Positions 1-9,310 of a stretch of DNA of 42,487 nucleotides are shown here, in pieces. Every line of letters begins with the position of its first letter. Within the stretch, counting starts at the first letter, position 1. The stretch lies in NCBI GenBank assembly GCA_017502525.1, contig JAFVUV010000020.1:1-42487 (forward strand). Reading direction: 5' to 3'. Below the pieces are notes generated by a model that worked only from the letters and a program-made list of their open reading frames with translations, made no database searches and was not told the DNA's origin. The translations under genes were made by a program, and so were the position numbers. The DNA comes from Clostridia bacterium. GTDB lineage: Bacteria > Bacillota > Clostridia > Christensenellales > Borkfalkiaceae.

Positions 1-30
1 AAAAGTTAGGTAAAAAAGGAGAAAACAAAA

Positions 31-330
31 ATGGCAAGTCAAAAAATCAGAATCAAGCTTATGTCTTACGACACGGAAATGCTTGACCAAGCAGCAGCAA
101 AAATCGTTGATACGATGAAAAAGTCTGGCGCAAAAATTAGTGGTCCTATTCCACTTCCCACCGAAAAGGAAATAGTAACCATCCTTCGTTCGCCCCATAA
201 ATATAAAGATTCGCGCGAACAATTTGAAATTAGAACGCACAAAAGACTTATTGATATCTACTCACCCAACGTTAAGTTGCTTGACAGTATCCACTTACCC
301 GCTGGCGTTGACATCAAAATTAAGTTGTAA
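31..330 (+). CDS. rpsJ: 30S ribosomal protein S10 (NusE)
   Basis: 99 residues, the full family length (about 100-105). S10 sits in the 30S head and, as NusE, also joins the NusB antitermination complex. The N-terminal IRIKLMSYD and the central SGPIPLPT loop are typical S10 sequence. AAGGAG at 16-21 lies 9 nt before the ATG. It is the first gene seen of the S10 operon; the operon promoter lies left of the window. The 43-nt gap to rplC is AT-rich and contains TATAAT at 344-349, but without a convincing -35 box. Confidence 0.98.
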   Translation: MASQKIRIKLMSYDTEMLDQAAAKIVDTMKKSGAKISGPIPLPTEKEIVTILRSPHKYKDSREQFEIRTHKRLIDIYSPNVKLLDSIHLPAGVDIKIKL

Positions 331-373
331 TTTATAAACATTATATAATATATATCGGAGGTGAACTTTATCT

Positions 374-1006
374 ATGAATAAAGCAATCATTGGTAAGAAG
401 TTGGGAATGACACAGTTGTTTTCCCAAGACGGCAAAGTTATTCCGGTAACGGTTATCGAGGCAGGTCCCTGTCCCGTCGTTCAAGTGAAAACTTTGGAAA
501 GAGACGGTTATTCGGCAGTTAAATTAGGTTTCGACCAAGTTGACGAGAAAAACCTTAACAAACCCCAAGCTGGTTTGTTTAAGAAAATCGGCGTGCCCGC
601 ACAAAAAGTTTTGAAAGAATTCAAACTTGAAGGCGCAGACGCTATGACGGTTGGTCAAGTTGTATATTGCGACGTTTTTCAAGCAGGTGACAAAATCGAC
701 GTAACCGGCATTTCAAAAGGTCACGGATTTACCGGCGTAATCAAAAGATGGAATCAACACAGATTGAAAGAAACTCACGGTGTTGGCCCTGTACACAGAG
801 AACCTGGTTCTATGGGCGCTATCAGTAACCCTTCAAGAGTATTTAAGGGTAAAAACCTTCCTGGTCACTGGGGTTGCGAACAAGTAACCGTATTGAACCT
901 TGAAGTTGTAAAAGTCGACAAAGAAAGAAATGCAATCCTTGTTAAAGGTGCAGTTCCCGGTCCCGTTAAAGGAATCGTTACTTTGAGAAATAGCGTTAAA
1001 GCGTAA
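374..1006 (+). CDS. rplC: 50S ribosomal protein L3
   Basis: 210 residues, normal length. L3 is an early assembly protein of the 50S subunit, and its central extension reaches the peptidyl-transferase centre. The start [14 protein letters not shown] and the loop [11 protein letters not shown] (about 116-126), HREPGSMGA (141-149) and RVFKGK (155-160 region) identify it. The loop end reads [12 protein letters not shown], where most bacterial L3 proteins have a GRMG or GQMG form followed by ERVTV; this departure is noted under findings. GGAGG at about 357-361 sets the start. 11 nt separate it from rplD. Confidence 0.97.
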   Translation: MNKAIIGKKLGMTQLFSQDGKVIPVTVIEAGPCPVVQVKTLERDGYSAVKLGFDQVDEKNLNKPQAGLFKKIGVPAQKVLKEFKLEGADAMTVGQVVYCDVFQAGDKIDVTGISKGHGFTGVIKRWNQHRLKETHGVGPVHREPGSMGAISNPSRVFKGKNLPGHWGCEQVTVLNLEVVKVDKERNAILVKGAVPGPVKGIVTLRNSVKA

Positions 1007-1017
1007 GGAGAACAATT

Positions 1018-1644
1018 ATGCCAAGTGTAAAATTATTTGATATGAAAGCTAAAGAAGTAGGTACGCTTGATATTTCTGACGCTTTATTCAACGTTGAATA
1101 CAATGAAGCGGTTATCCATCAAGCAGTAGTTGCAAGACTTGCTAACGAAAGACAAGGTACGAAAAGCACGCTTACCCGTAGCGAAGTTCGTGGCGGTGGT
1201 GCTAAACCTTGGAGACAAAAGGGTACCGGTAGAGCTAGACAAGGCTCAATCAGAAGTCCTCAATGGGTTAAAGGTGGCGTAGTTTTCGCTCCTAAGTCAA
1301 GAGACTTCTCAAAGAAAATGAATGCTAAGGCTAAAGCAGTTGCTCTTTTCTCTGCTCTTTCACAAAAAATCAGAGACGACGAAGTAATCTTTGTTGACCA
1401 AATTGCAGTATCTGCACCTAAGACCAAAGAAATGGCTGCATTCCTTAAGGCGTTCAACTTAGAAAAATCAGTACTTCTTGTTATGGACAACAGCGATGAA
1501 GCAGTATTGAGAGCAAGCGCAAACATTGAAAAGATTTCAACAATCGCTGCATCACAAATCAATACTTACGACGTAGTTAAAAATGCTAAAATCGTAATTT
1601 CTAAACAAGCTGTACAACAAATCGAGGAGGTCTACGGAGAATAA
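1018..1644 (+). CDS. rplD: 50S ribosomal protein L4
   Basis: 208 residues, normal length. L4 lines the exit tunnel and, in some bacteria, autoregulates the S10 operon. The long basic loop with [20 protein letters not shown] (about 60-79) is the tunnel-facing extension and is diagnostic. The start follows AAGGAG in the rplC tail. Its stop overlaps the rplW start by one base (TAATG), indicating translational coupling. Confidence 0.98.
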   Translation: MPSVKLFDMKAKEVGTLDISDALFNVEYNEAVIHQAVVARLANERQGTKSTLTRSEVRGGGAKPWRQKGTGRARQGSIRSPQWVKGGVVFAPKSRDFSKKMNAKAKAVALFSALSQKIRDDEVIFVDQIAVSAPKTKEMAAFLKAFNLEKSVLLVMDNSDEAVLRASANIEKISTIAASQINTYDVVKNAKIVISKQAVQQIEEVYGE

Positions 1645-1934
1645 TGGCTGCACACGATATCATCATCAGACCGCTTCTCTCAGAAAAGAGTTATGCGGGT
1701 ATTCAAAACAAGAAGTACAGTTTTATAGTTGCAAAAGATGCAAACAAAACTCAAATTAAACTTGCTATCGAAGAAATCTTCGGCGTTAAGGTTGAAAAGG
1801 TTAATACCGCAATCGTAAACGGCAAGTTAAAAAGACAGGGCAGATACGAAGGCTATACGCCTGACTACAAAAAAGCCATCGTTCAACTCAAAGAAGACAG
1901 TAAGTCTATAGAGTTCTTCGATTCGTTGTCCTAA
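1644..1934 (+). CDS. rplW: 50S ribosomal protein L23
   Basis: 96 residues, family length. L23 sits at the exit of the nascent-peptide tunnel and docks trigger factor and SRP. Diagnostic segments are [10 protein letters not shown] near the N-terminus, [16 protein letters not shown] (about 24-39) and [14 protein letters not shown] inside the end of rplD serves as ribosome binding site, and the one-base overlap suggests coupled translation. Confidence 0.97.
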   Translation: MAAHDIIIRPLLSEKSYAGIQNKKYSFIVAKDANKTQIKLAIEEIFGVKVEKVNTAIVNGKLKRQGRYEGYTPDYKKAIVQLKEDSKSIEFFDSLS

Positions 1935-1953
1935 TTTAACGGAGGATAGATAA

Positions 1954-2781
1954 ATGGCTATTAAAAGATATAAACCGACTTCGTCTGCACGTCGTTTCAT
2001 GACTGTTAGCGCGTACGACGAAATTACGGCAAAGAAACCTGAAAAATCACTTATCGAAGACCAAAGAAAGAGCGGTGGTAGAAACTCACAAGGTAAAATT
2101 ACCGTTCGTCACATCGGTGGCGGTAACAGAAGAAAATACCGTATCATCGACTTCAAGAGAATGAAAGACGGTATCCCCGCAACGGTTAAGAGTATTGAAT
2201 ACGACCCCAACCGTAGCGCAAACATCGCACTTTTATATTACGCTGACGGCGCAAAGGCTTATATCCTTGCTCCCGTAGGCTTAAAGGTTGGCGACAAAGT
2301 TATGAGTGGGCCTACCGCTGATATTAAAGCAGGTAACGCACTTGCTCTTAAAGATATCCCCGTAGGTACTATGGTTCACAATATTGAAATGCAACCTGGT
2401 AAAGGTGGTCAAATTGCTAGAGCTGCTGGTATGAGCGCGCAAATTATGGCTAGGGACGAAAAATACGTAACCTTGAAAATGCCTAGTGGCGAAATGAGAT
2501 ATATTCTCGCTGCTTGCAAAGCTACTATCGGTCAAGTTGGCAATCTTGAACACGAAATCATCAGAATCGGTAAAGCCGGCAAAACCAGACACTTTGGTAT
2601 CCGTCCTACAGTTCGCGGTGTTGTAATGAACCCGTGTGATCACCCCCACGGTGGTGGTGAAGGTAAATCACCTGTCGGTATGCCGGGGCCTGTTACTCCT
2701 TGGGGTAAACCTGCTCTCGGTTATAAGACCAGAAAGCATAAGAAGGCTTCCAACAAACTTATCATTACCAGGATAAATTAA
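1954..2781 (+). CDS. rplB: 50S ribosomal protein L2
   Basis: 275 residues, family length. L2 is needed for subunit association and peptidyl-transferase activity. The conserved C-terminal [14 protein letters not shown] (about 228-241) includes the histidine close to the active centre. The N-terminal [19 protein letters not shown] segment is also typical. GGAGG at about 1940 sets the start. 10 nt to rpsS. Confidence 0.98.
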   Translation: MAIKRYKPTSSARRFMTVSAYDEITAKKPEKSLIEDQRKSGGRNSQGKITVRHIGGGNRRKYRIIDFKRMKDGIPATVKSIEYDPNRSANIALLYYADGAKAYILAPVGLKVGDKVMSGPTADIKAGNALALKDIPVGTMVHNIEMQPGKGGQIARAAGMSAQIMARDEKYVTLKMPSGEMRYILAACKATIGQVGNLEHEIIRIGKAGKTRHFGIRPTVRGVVMNPCDHPHGGGEGKSPVGMPGPVTPWGKPALGYKTRKHKKASNKLIITRIN

Positions 2782-2791
2782 GGAGAACGAC

Positions 2792-3073
2792 ATGAGTAGA
2801 AGTGTTAAAAAAGGTCCTTACGTAGAACCTAAACTCTTAAAGAGAATAGAAGAATTAAACGAAAAAAATGAAAAGAAAGTCTTGAAGACTTGGTCAAGGT
2901 CATCCACGATTTTCCCCCAAATGGTAGGACACACAATCGCGGTATATGACGGCAGAAAACACGTACCCGTATACGTTACCGAAGATATGGTTGGTTGCAA
3001 ACTCGGTGAGTTCTCTCCCACCAGAACCTTTAAAGGACACGGCGGTACTGAAAAATCTACCGGTGGTAGATAG
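2792..3073 (+). CDS. rpsS: 30S ribosomal protein S19
   Basis: 93 residues. S19 pairs with S13 in the 30S head near the A-site tRNA. It starts [11 protein letters not shown] and contains [16 protein letters not shown] (about 34-49) and the [14 protein letters not shown] signature (about 72-85). AAGGAG lies just before the start. 11-nt gap to rplV. Confidence 0.98.
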   Translation: MSRSVKKGPYVEPKLLKRIEELNEKNEKKVLKTWSRSSTIFPQMVGHTIAVYDGRKHVPVYVTEDMVGCKLGEFSPTRTFKGHGGTEKSTGGR

Positions 3074-3084
3074 GAGGCGAAATC

Positions 3085-3471
3085 ATGGCAAAGAATATGA
3101 GAGAAAAAACCGCACGTATTGCGGAAAATAAAGACAGACGCCCCAGAGCAGTTGCTAAACACGTTAGAATTTCTCCTTATAAGGTAAGAGTTGTACTCGA
3201 CATTATCAGAGGAAAGAGCTACGCTCAAGCAGTTGCAATTTTGGAAAACACTCCTAAGTCTGCATCAGAACCTATCAAAAAGGTATTAATGAGTGCAGCA
3301 GCAAACGCAGAAAACAACCTCGGTATGAACAAGGACAACTTGTTCGTAGCAGCTTGCTACGCAGACCAAGGTCCCACGCTCAAAAGGGTTATGCCCAGAG
3401 CACAGGGTAGAGCGTTCAGAATTTTGAAGCGTACCAGCCACATCACCGTGGTGTTGGATGCAAAGGCATAG
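3085..3471 (+). CDS. rplV: 50S ribosomal protein L22
   Basis: 128 residues, about 15 longer than the Bacillus protein because of a charged N-terminal extension ([15 protein letters not shown]) before the conserved [13 protein letters not shown]22 has a beta-hairpin lining the exit tunnel, seen here as the segment around [20 protein letters not shown] near the C-terminus. GGAGG at 3073-3077 fits the ATG at 3085. An ATG at 3097 would give a shorter protein but lacks a ribosome binding site of its own. Confidence 0.97.
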   Translation: MAKNMREKTARIAENKDRRPRAVAKHVRISPYKVRVVLDIIRGKSYAQAVAILENTPKSASEPIKKVLMSAAANAENNLGMNKDNLFVAACYADQGPTLKRVMPRAQGRAFRILKRTSHITVVLDAKA

Positions 3472-3481
3472 GAGGAGCGTT

Positions 3482-4147
3482 ATGGGTCAAAAAGTTAATC
3501 CGCACGGTTTAAGAGTCGGAGTTATTAAAGATTGGGATTCTCATTGGTTTGTTGATAAAAAAGATTTTGCAGCAAACGTAAAAGAAGACAATGAAATCCG
3601 TAAAGTATTAAAGAAAAAATATTATCAAGCTGCTATCAGTAAGATTGCTATTGAAAAGGCTGCAACCAAAATCACCATCACGATTTTCACTGCACGTCCC
3701 GGCGTTCTTATTGGAAAACAAGGTAGCGAAATTGAAATCATTAAGAAAACGGTAGCTAAAATCTGCAAAGGTAAACAAATTTCTATCAACATTTCAGAAG
3801 TTAAGAAACCCGATGCAGACGCTCAACTCGTAGCTGAAGGTATCGCAGCTCAACTCGAAAAGCGCGTATCTTTCAGAAGAGCAATGAAACAAGCTATCGG
3901 AAGGTCAATGAGAAGCGGTATCAAAGGTGTTAAAGTAATGGTAAGCGGTCGTCTTGACGGTGCTGAAATTGCTCGTAGCGAAAGCTATCACGAAGGTTCA
4001 ATTCCCCTTCAAACTTTGAGAGCAGACATTGATTACGGCTTTGCGGAAGCGCATACAACCTTCGGTGTTATCGGTATTAAATGCTGGACTTACAAAGGCG
4101 AAATCATCGGCGCTCCCAAAAAGAAAACTGAAGGAGGCGAAGCTTAA
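3482..4147 (+). CDS. rpsC: 30S ribosomal protein S3
   Basis: 221 residues. S3 lines the mRNA entry channel. The protein starts [13 protein letters not shown], the family consensus, so ATG 3482 (after GGAGG at about 3471-3475) was chosen over an in-frame ATG at 3458 that would add eight residues overlapping rplV. A KH domain follows with [12 protein letters not shown] (about 71-82, the GxxG loop). The C-terminal domain carries [19 protein letters not shown]. Only 2 nt separate it from rplP. Confidence 0.98.
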   Translation: MGQKVNPHGLRVGVIKDWDSHWFVDKKDFAANVKEDNEIRKVLKKKYYQAAISKIAIEKAATKITITIFTARPGVLIGKQGSEIEIIKKTVAKICKGKQISINISEVKKPDADAQLVAEGIAAQLEKRVSFRRAMKQAIGRSMRSGIKGVKVMVSGRLDGAEIARSESYHEGSIPLQTLRADIDYGFAEAHTTFGVIGIKCWTYKGEIIGAPKKKTEGGEA

Positions 4148-4149
4148 TT

Positions 4150-4599
4150 ATGTTAATGCCTAAGAGAGTAAAAAGAAGAAGAGTGCATCGCGGTAGAATG
4201 ACCGGTAAATGCACTAAGGGTAACAAAATAGCATACGGCGATTACGGTTTAGTAGCTATGGAACCCGGTTGGATTAAATCTAACCAAATAGAAGCAGCAC
4301 GTATTGCAATGACCAGATTTATTAAACGTGGCGGTAAAGTTTGGATTGACATCTTCCCCCACAAACCTGTAACCAAGAAACCTGCGGACAGCCGTATGGG
4401 TAGTGGTAAAGGTTCAGTTGAATTCTGGGTAGCAGTAGTAAAACCCGGCAGAGTATTGTTCGAAATGTCCGGTGTAGCAGAAGACGTTGCAAAAGAAGCT
4501 ATGCGCCTTGCTGGTCATAAACTTCCCGTTAAGACCAAGTTCGTTAAGAAAGAGGCTGCAGTAGTAGAACAAATAAAAGAAGAAGGCGGTGAAGGTTAA
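4150..4599 (+). CDS. rplP: 50S ribosomal protein L16
   Basis: 149 residues. L16 contacts the A-site tRNA elbow and is the target of several antibiotics that block A-site tRNA binding. [17 protein letters not shown] at the N-terminus and [20 protein letters not shown] (about 77-96) are family signatures. The start follows GGAGG at 4133-4137 with a spacing of 12 nt. The last base overlaps rpmC (TAATG), so translation is probably coupled. Confidence 0.98.
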   Translation: MLMPKRVKRRRVHRGRMTGKCTKGNKIAYGDYGLVAMEPGWIKSNQIEAARIAMTRFIKRGGKVWIDIFPHKPVTKKPADSRMGSGKGSVEFWVAVVKPGRVLFEMSGVAEDVAKEAMRLAGHKLPVKTKFVKKEAAVVEQIKEEGGEG

Positions 4600-4793
4600 T
4601 GAAAACTAAAGAACTTCACGAATTAACGGTAGAAGAATTAAACAGCAAAGTAAAGGAACTTTCCGAAGAATTGTTTAACCTTCGTTTCCGTCACGCAATA
4701 GGTCAGTTGGAAAATCCCGCAGCTCTCAAAAACTGCAAGAAAGACATCGCTAAGATTAAGACCATTTTGAGAGAAAGAGAACTTAAGGCGTAG
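4599..4793 (+). CDS. rpmC: 50S ribosomal protein L29
   Basis: 64 residues, family length. L29 is a two-helix protein next to L23 at the tunnel exit. [14 protein letters not shown] and LFNLRFRHAIGQLENP (about 27-42) are the family motifs. The start overlaps the rplP stop by one base. Confidence 0.97.
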   Translation: MKTKELHELTVEELNSKVKELSEELFNLRFRHAIGQLENPAALKNCKKDIAKIKTILRERELKA

Positions 4794-4805
4794 GAGTAGA
4801 GAATT

Positions 4806-5060
4806 ATGGAAAGAAATTTAAGAAAAGAAAGAGTCGGTATAGTTGTTTCCGATAAGATGGATAAGACTGTTGTCGTAGCCATCGAAGAAAGGGCAAAACA
4901 CCCCTTATATAAGAAAACTATTAAGAAAACTCATAAATTCAAAGCACACGACGAACAAAACGCTTGTGGAATTGGCGATAAGGTTCTTATCGTTGAAACC
5001 AGAAAACTCTCTAAAGACAAGAACTGGAGAGTAGCGGAAATCATCGAAAAGGCTAAATAA
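4806..5060 (+). CDS. rpsQ: 30S ribosomal protein S17
   Basis: 84 residues, normal. S17 is an early-binding OB-fold protein of the 30S body. The sequence [19 protein letters not shown] and [19 protein letters not shown] is diagnostic. 12 nt after rpmC and 11 nt before rplN. Confidence 0.98.
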   Translation: MERNLRKERVGIVVSDKMDKTVVVAIEERAKHPLYKKTIKKTHKFKAHDEQNACGIGDKVLIVETRKLSKDKNWRVAEIIEKAK

Positions 5061-5071
5061 GGAGGCGCACA

Positions 5072-5440
5072 ATGATACAACCACAATCTAGATTAAAAGC
5101 TGCAGACAACTCTGGAGCAAAAGAATTGATGTGCATCAGGGTACTTGGCGGCTCGTTCAGAAGAACCGGTAATATCGGTGATGTAATCGTTGCAAGTGTA
5201 AAGACTGCTACCCCTGGTGGCGCAGTTAAGAAAGGTGACGTAGTTAAGGCGGTTATCGTTAGGTCAACTTGCGGTGTTAGAAGAAAGGACGGCACTTACG
5301 TTCGTTTCGATGAAAACGCAGCAGTTATTATCGACAACCAAAAGCAACCCAAAGGTACTCGTATTTTTGGACCGATAGCAAGAGAACTTAGAGATAAAGA
5401 CTATATGCGTATTATCTCGCTTGCTCCCGAAGTGTTATAA
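5072..5440 (+). CDS. rplN: 50S ribosomal protein L14
   Basis: 122 residues, exactly the usual length. L14 binds at the subunit interface and is the docking site of ribosome silencing factor RsfS. It starts [18 protein letters not shown] and ends with [18 protein letters not shown], both typical. GGAGG at 5060-5064 sets the start. Confidence 0.98.
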   Translation: MIQPQSRLKAADNSGAKELMCIRVLGGSFRRTGNIGDVIVASVKTATPGGAVKKGDVVKAVIVRSTCGVRRKDGTYVRFDENAAVIIDNQKQPKGTRIFGPIARELRDKDYMRIISLAPEVL

Positions 5441-5451
5441 GGAGAATAACT

Positions 5452-5841
5452 ATGAAAGTTAAAAAGAACGACACAGTTTTAGTTATAACGGGTAAAGACG
5501 CAGGCAAGACCGCAAAAGTTCTTACCGCTCTCCCCAAAGCAAACAAAGTTATCGTAGACGGCGTTAACGTTCAAAAGAAGCACAAAAAAGCAAGAAGCGC
5601 ACAAGAAGTTAGTGCAATTCAAAACCAATCAGGTGCTATTGACGCTTCAAACGTTATGGTAGTTTGCCCCGTATGTAATAAAGCAACTAGAGTTGCTTAC
5701 CAAGTAGAAGGCGACAAAAAAGTTCGTATCTGCAAAAAGTGCGGTGCAATCTTAGACGCAACTAAGGAAGCTAAAGAAGTTAAAAAAGCTACCAAGAAAA
5801 AAACTAAAAAAGCTGCGGACAAACCCGCAGAAGAAAAGTAA
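5452..5841 (+). CDS. rplX: 50S ribosomal protein L24, zinc-ribbon form
   Basis: 129 residues, longer than the 103 of Bacillus. The KOW motif KNDTVLVITGKDAGKTAKV lies at about 4-22. The C-terminal half has two CxxC pairs (CPVCNKATRV and CKKCGAIL, about 73-103), the form expected to bind zinc. A low-complexity Lys/Ala/Glu tail of about 24 residues follows and probably contacts rRNA. L24 initiates 50S assembly. Confidence 0.97.
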   Translation: MKVKKNDTVLVITGKDAGKTAKVLTALPKANKVIVDGVNVQKKHKKARSAQEVSAIQNQSGAIDASNVMVVCPVCNKATRVAYQVEGDKKVRICKKCGAILDATKEAKEVKKATKKKTKKAADKPAEEK

Positions 5842-5855
5842 GGAGGTAAACTTAA

Positions 5856-6407
5856 ATGGCAGAAGCAAACAGAGTTAAAGCGTTGTACGACCAGACGGTT
5901 ATCTCCGCAATGATGAAAAAATTCAATTACGAAAACGTAAACCAAGTTCCCAAGCTTGTAAAAATTACTATTAACTCCGGACTTGGCGACATTAAAGACA
6001 ACGCAAAGAGCATTCAACTTGCTCAAAAAGAACTTGAACTTATCGCTGGTCAAAAGCCCGTTTTAACAATGGCTAAAAAATCAGTTGCAAACTTTAAGGT
6101 AAGAGAAGGTCAAAGCGTTGGTATGAAGGTTACTCTTCGTGGAACGAGAATGTACGAATTCTTTGATAAATTCGTTTCAATAGCTCTTCCCAGAGTTAGA
6201 GACTTCAGAGGCGTTTCCAAAAAGTCTTTCGATGGCAGAGGAAACTACTCTATGGGTGTTAAAGAACAGTTGATTTTCCCTGAAATTTCATACGACCAAG
6301 TAGAAAAAGTAAGAGGTTTTGACATCTGCATCACCACGACGGCTAACACCGACGAAGAAGCAAGAGAACTTCTCGCTCTTCTCGGAATGCCCTTCGCAAA
6401 CAAGTAA
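5856..6407 (+). CDS. rplE: 50S ribosomal protein L5
   Basis: 183 residues, family length. L5 forms the 5S rRNA complex with L18 and contacts P-site tRNA. Signatures are [15 protein letters not shown] (about 32-46), the [14 protein letters not shown] segment and the C-terminal [26 protein letters not shown] lies 9 nt before the ATG. Confidence 0.98.
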   Translation: MAEANRVKALYDQTVISAMMKKFNYENVNQVPKLVKITINSGLGDIKDNAKSIQLAQKELELIAGQKPVLTMAKKSVANFKVREGQSVGMKVTLRGTRMYEFFDKFVSIALPRVRDFRGVSKKSFDGRGNYSMGVKEQLIFPEISYDQVEKVRGFDICITTTANTDEEARELLALLGMPFANK

Positions 6408-6424
6408 GGTAAAGGAGTTAAAAA

Positions 6425-6610
6425 ATGGCTAAGAAAGCAATGATAAATAAGCAGCAAAAACCTGCTAAATTTTCCACCAGAGCCTACACCAGATGCAGCA
6501 TCTGCGGACGTCCGCACGCTGTACTCCGTAAATACGGTATTTGCCGTATTTGTTTCAGAGAATTGGCTTATAAAGGTCAAATTCCCGGCGTTAAGAAGGC
6601 TAGTTGGTAA
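6425..6610 (+). CDS. rpsZ: 30S ribosomal protein S14, zinc-binding type
   Basis: 61 residues, the short C+ form. Two CxxC pairs (RCSICGRPH and ICRICFREL) form the zinc site, unlike the 89-101-residue zinc-free paralogue used under zinc limitation. It ends in the family motif [11 protein letters not shown]. Start after AAAGGAG at about 6412-6418. Confidence 0.98.
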   Translation: MAKKAMINKQQKPAKFSTRAYTRCSICGRPHAVLRKYGICRICFRELAYKGQIPGVKKASW

Positions 6611-6624
6611 AGGAGGATAGACAA

Positions 6625-7011
6625 ATGACAGACGTTATTGCAGATATGCTTACTAGAATCAGAAATGCTCTGATGGCTAAGCACGAAACTGTTGAAATCC
6701 CTGCATCAAACACCAAAAAGGCTATCGCTGATATTCTTCTTAAAGAAGGTTATATTTCAGGCGTAGAAATTATTGAAGGTGTTCAGGGTACTATTAAAAT
6801 TACTCTCAAATACGACGGTAACCAAAAGGTTATCACCGGTCTTAAAAGAGTAAGCAAACCCGGTCTCCGCGTTTACGTTGGTACTGATGAAGTTCCCCAA
6901 GTTCTCGGTGGTCTCGGTATTGCAATTCTTTCAACCTCTAAAGGTATTATGACTGGTAAAGAAGCTAAAAAAGCTCATCAGGGCGGCGAAGTTCTCGCTT
7001 ACGTTTGGTAG
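6625..7011 (+). CDS. rpsH: 30S ribosomal protein S8
   Basis: 128 residues. [15 protein letters not shown] is the family start, preceded by AAGGAGG at about 6610-6616. An in-frame codon at 6604 would add MVKEDRQ and overlap rpsZ, so it was rejected. S8 binds the central domain of 16S rRNA and, in E. coli, represses the spc operon. The C-terminal [16 protein letters not shown] is diagnostic. Confidence 0.98.
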   Translation: MTDVIADMLTRIRNALMAKHETVEIPASNTKKAIADILLKEGYISGVEIIEGVQGTIKITLKYDGNQKVITGLKRVSKPGLRVYVGTDEVPQVLGGLGIAILSTSKGIMTGKEAKKAHQGGEVLAYVW

Positions 7012-7023
7012 GAGGTATAAATT

Positions 7024-7566
7024 ATGTCAAGAATAGGTAATGCAGTAATTAATATCCCCGCAGGCGTAACCGTAGAAGCTAAGAACAACGTTCTTACCGT
7101 TAAAGGACCTAAAGGAACTTTAACCCAAAGCTACGACCCCTCAATCACTCCCAACGTGGAAGGCAACGTTGTTAGATTTACAAGAGCTAACGATTTAGGT
7201 CCTACCAAAGCAAAGCACGGTCTTTATAGAGCACTTTGCGCTAACATGGTTAAGGGCGTAACCGAAGGCTTCAAGAAAACTCTCGTTGTTAACGGCGTAG
7301 GTTGGAAGGTTGCTAAACAAGGCAAAAAAGTAGTTATGAACATTGGTTTCAGCCACCCGGTTGAAATCGAAGAAATCGACGGAATCGTTCTCGATTGTCC
7401 TTCACAAACCGAAATCACGGTTAGCGGTATTGACAAAGAAAAAGTTGGTCAATTTGCAGCAATCGTAAGAGGCTTTAGAGAACCCGAACCCTACCACGGA
7501 TACGGAATTCGTTACAGCGACGAAGTTATCGAACGTAAAGTAGGTAAGGCTGCCGGCGGTAAATAA
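7024..7566 (+). CDS. rplF: 50S ribosomal protein L6
   Basis: 180 residues, two repeated L6 domains. L6 lies near the GTPase-associated region. MSRIGNAVINIPAGV at the start and REPEPYHGYGIRY (about 151-163) near the end are signatures. The gene is followed by a 99-nt structured spacer, much longer than its neighbours have. Confidence 0.98.
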   Translation: MSRIGNAVINIPAGVTVEAKNNVLTVKGPKGTLTQSYDPSITPNVEGNVVRFTRANDLGPTKAKHGLYRALCANMVKGVTEGFKKTLVVNGVGWKVAKQGKKVVMNIGFSHPVEIEEIDGIVLDCPSQTEITVSGIDKEKVGQFAAIVRGFREPEPYHGYGIRYSDEVIERKVGKAAGGK

Positions 7567-7665
7567 TAAAATTTAAAGGGCTTTTAGTGGGCGCGCTTTA
7601 AGTTTTAGCGCGTCTGCCGAGTGCACCGAATAGGTGCGAAAAGTTATTAAACAGGAGTTAAAACT
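7567..7665 (+). other. Structured spacer between rplF and rplR
   Basis: This is a 99-nt gap inside an operon whose gaps are mostly 2-20 nt. It has no start codon with a reading frame of note. It holds two hairpins. The first pairs about 7587-7597 with 7607-7617 and has a GCGCGC/AGCGCG core. The second pairs GCACC (7623-7627) with GGTGC (7633-7637) around a five-base loop. No T-run follows either, so they are not ordinary terminators. The rplR ribosome binding site (CAGGAG) follows. Its role is unknown: mRNA processing, a protein-binding leader or attenuation are all possible. Confidence 0.6.
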
Positions 7666-8034
7666 ATGATTAGCAAAATCAATAAAAATCAAGACAGGTT
7701 AAAAAGACATAAAAGAGTTAGAGGCAAAATCAAAGGCACGGCAGAAACGCCTAGACTTTCGGTTTATAGAACCTTAACTAACATTTATGCTCAGCTTATA
7801 GACGACGTTAAAGGTAACACCTTGGTTACGGCGTCTACGCTTTCAAAAGAACTCAAAGGTACTTTTGATGGCAAAGACAAGAAAGCGCAGGCGTTCGCTG
7901 TTGGCGAACTTCTCGCACAGAAGGCAAAGTCGAAAGAGATTACTACCGTTGTTTTTGACAGAGGCGGTTATCTTTACACCGGTCGTGTTGCTAGCTTAGC
8001 AGACGGCGCAAGAAAGGGCGGCTTGGAATTCTAA
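7666..8034 (+). CDS. rplR: 50S ribosomal protein L18
   Basis: 122 residues, normal. L18 binds 5S rRNA together with L5. [20 protein letters not shown] (about 11-30) and the C-terminal [20 protein letters not shown] are signatures. CAGGAG precedes the start. It follows the unusual 99-nt structured spacer. Confidence 0.98.
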   Translation: MISKINKNQDRLKRHKRVRGKIKGTAETPRLSVYRTLTNIYAQLIDDVKGNTLVTASTLSKELKGTFDGKDKKAQAFAVGELLAQKAKSKEITTVVFDRGGYLYTGRVASLADGARKGGLEF

Positions 8035-8055
8035 AAAATCAAGGAGAAAACGAAA

Positions 8056-8577
8056 ATGGCAAGAGATAATAACAGAGCGCCAAGAAAGGCGGAAGAAAAT
8101 GACGGCTTAATTAAAAAGCTTATCTGTGTAAATCGTGTTACCAAAACCGTAAAAGGCGGTAGAAATATGAGATTTGCCGCTCTCGTTGTCGTAGGCGACG
8201 GTGCAGGTAAAATAGGTTGCGCATTGGGTAAAGCTAAAGAAGTTCCCGAAGCAATCGATAAAGCAACTGCAAGAGCAAAGAAGAATATGTTCCCCGTATC
8301 ACTTTTAGGAACTAGTATTCCTCACGAAGTTCTCGGTAAATTCGGTAGCGGTTCAGTTCTTATGATGCCGGCTGCAGAAGGTACCGGTGTTATAGCAGGC
8401 GGTCCCGTTCGTGCGGTTATGGAAGCAGTTGGTATTACCAACATCAGAACTAAATCACACGGAACTAACAACCCCATCAACTGCGTTAAAGCAGCTCTTG
8501 AAGGTTTAAAAATGTTAAGAACCGCAGAACAAATTGCGGCAATTCGCGGTAAGACCGTCGAAGAAATTAACGGTTAA
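8056..8577 (+). CDS. rpsE: 30S ribosomal protein S5
   Basis: 173 residues. S5 is involved in decoding accuracy and helicase activity at the mRNA entry. The double-stranded-RNA-binding N-domain has [20 protein letters not shown] (about 25-44). The C-domain has [26 protein letters not shown] at about 8041 sets the start. Confidence 0.98.
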   Translation: MARDNNRAPRKAEENDGLIKKLICVNRVTKTVKGGRNMRFAALVVVGDGAGKIGCALGKAKEVPEAIDKATARAKKNMFPVSLLGTSIPHEVLGKFGSGSVLMMPAAEGTGVIAGGPVRAVMEAVGITNIRTKSHGTNNPINCVKAALEGLKMLRTAEQIAAIRGKTVEEING

Positions 8578-8591
8578 GGAGGGTTACTTTT

Positions 8592-8795
8592 ATGGCAAAA
8601 GCAAAAAAAGCAGAAACCGGCAAAATAAAAGTTACGCTTGTTAAAAGCACTATAGCAACGCTTCCCCAACACAAGAAAATTGTAGAAGCATTAGGACTTA
8701 AAAAGATTCGTTCTTTCCGTATTCACGATGAAAACCCCTGCATTCTCGGTATGATTGCAAAGGTTAGCTACCTCGTGAAAGTAGAAAAGATTTAA
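8592..8795 (+). CDS. rpmD: 50S ribosomal protein L30
   Basis: 67 residues, with about 8 extra N-terminal residues (MAKAKKAETG) before the conserved KIKVTLVKSTIATLPQHKK. The usual bacterial L30 has 58-60 residues. The gene lies between rpsE and rplO as in nearly all bacteria that have L30. AAGGAGG precedes the ATG. The 41-nt gap to rplO holds nothing notable beyond its ribosome binding site. Confidence 0.96.
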   Translation: MAKAKKAETGKIKVTLVKSTIATLPQHKKIVEALGLKKIRSFRIHDENPCILGMIAKVSYLVKVEKI

Positions 8796-8836
8796 GTTTA
8801 GCTATAAGGCATTACTAAATATCAAGGAGTAATAAA

Positions 8837-9283
8837 ATGAGATTAGGTGAATTAAGTCCCGCTATTGGCTCAACGACTTCAAGAAAGAGACTCGGCAGAG
8901 GTATCGGTTCAGGTCTTGGCAAAACCAGCGGTAAAGGACATAAAGGACAATGGGCAAGAAGTGGTGGCGGTGTTCGTCCCGGATTTGAAGGTGGTCAAAT
9001 GCCTTTAATCAGAAGAATCCCCAAACGTGGCTTCAACAACCATTTTAAGAAAGTATATAGCATTGTAAATCTTTCGGTTCTCGAAGGATTTGAAGCAAAC
9101 TCCGTAGTGGATATGCAAGCACTTAACGAAAAGGGCCTTATCAAAGTCGTAAAAGGCTCAATAGGATTAAAAGTTCTCGGCAACGGAACTTTAACTAAAG
9201 CACTTACCGTTAAAGCAGCAGGTTTCTCCGCTTCAGCTAAAGAGGCTATCGAAAAAGCTGGCGGAAAGGCTGAACAAATCTAA
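8837..9283 (+). CDS. rplO: 50S ribosomal protein L15
   Basis: 148 residues, family length. L15 is a late assembly protein with an extended glycine-rich N-terminus, seen here as [20 protein letters not shown] (about 18-37). [20 protein letters not shown] follows and is diagnostic. CAAGGAG precedes the start. Confidence 0.98.
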   Translation: MRLGELSPAIGSTTSRKRLGRGIGSGLGKTSGKGHKGQWARSGGGVRPGFEGGQMPLIRRIPKRGFNNHFKKVYSIVNLSVLEGFEANSVVDMQALNEKGLIKVVKGSIGLKVLGNGTLTKALTVKAAGFSASAKEAIEKAGGKAEQI

Positions 9284-9310
9284 TAAAACCCACTAATAGG
9301 GAGGGGCAAA

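Noticed and set aside
308..349. TTGACA at 308-313 and TATAAT at 344-349 as a promoter for rplC
   Set aside because: The spacing between the two boxes is 30 nt, and no good partner exists for either within range.
2818..3228. 136-residue minus-strand reading frame over rpsS/rplV
   Set aside because: Lies opposite two certain ribosomal genes, has no ribosome binding site and no recognisable sequence; it is a shadow.
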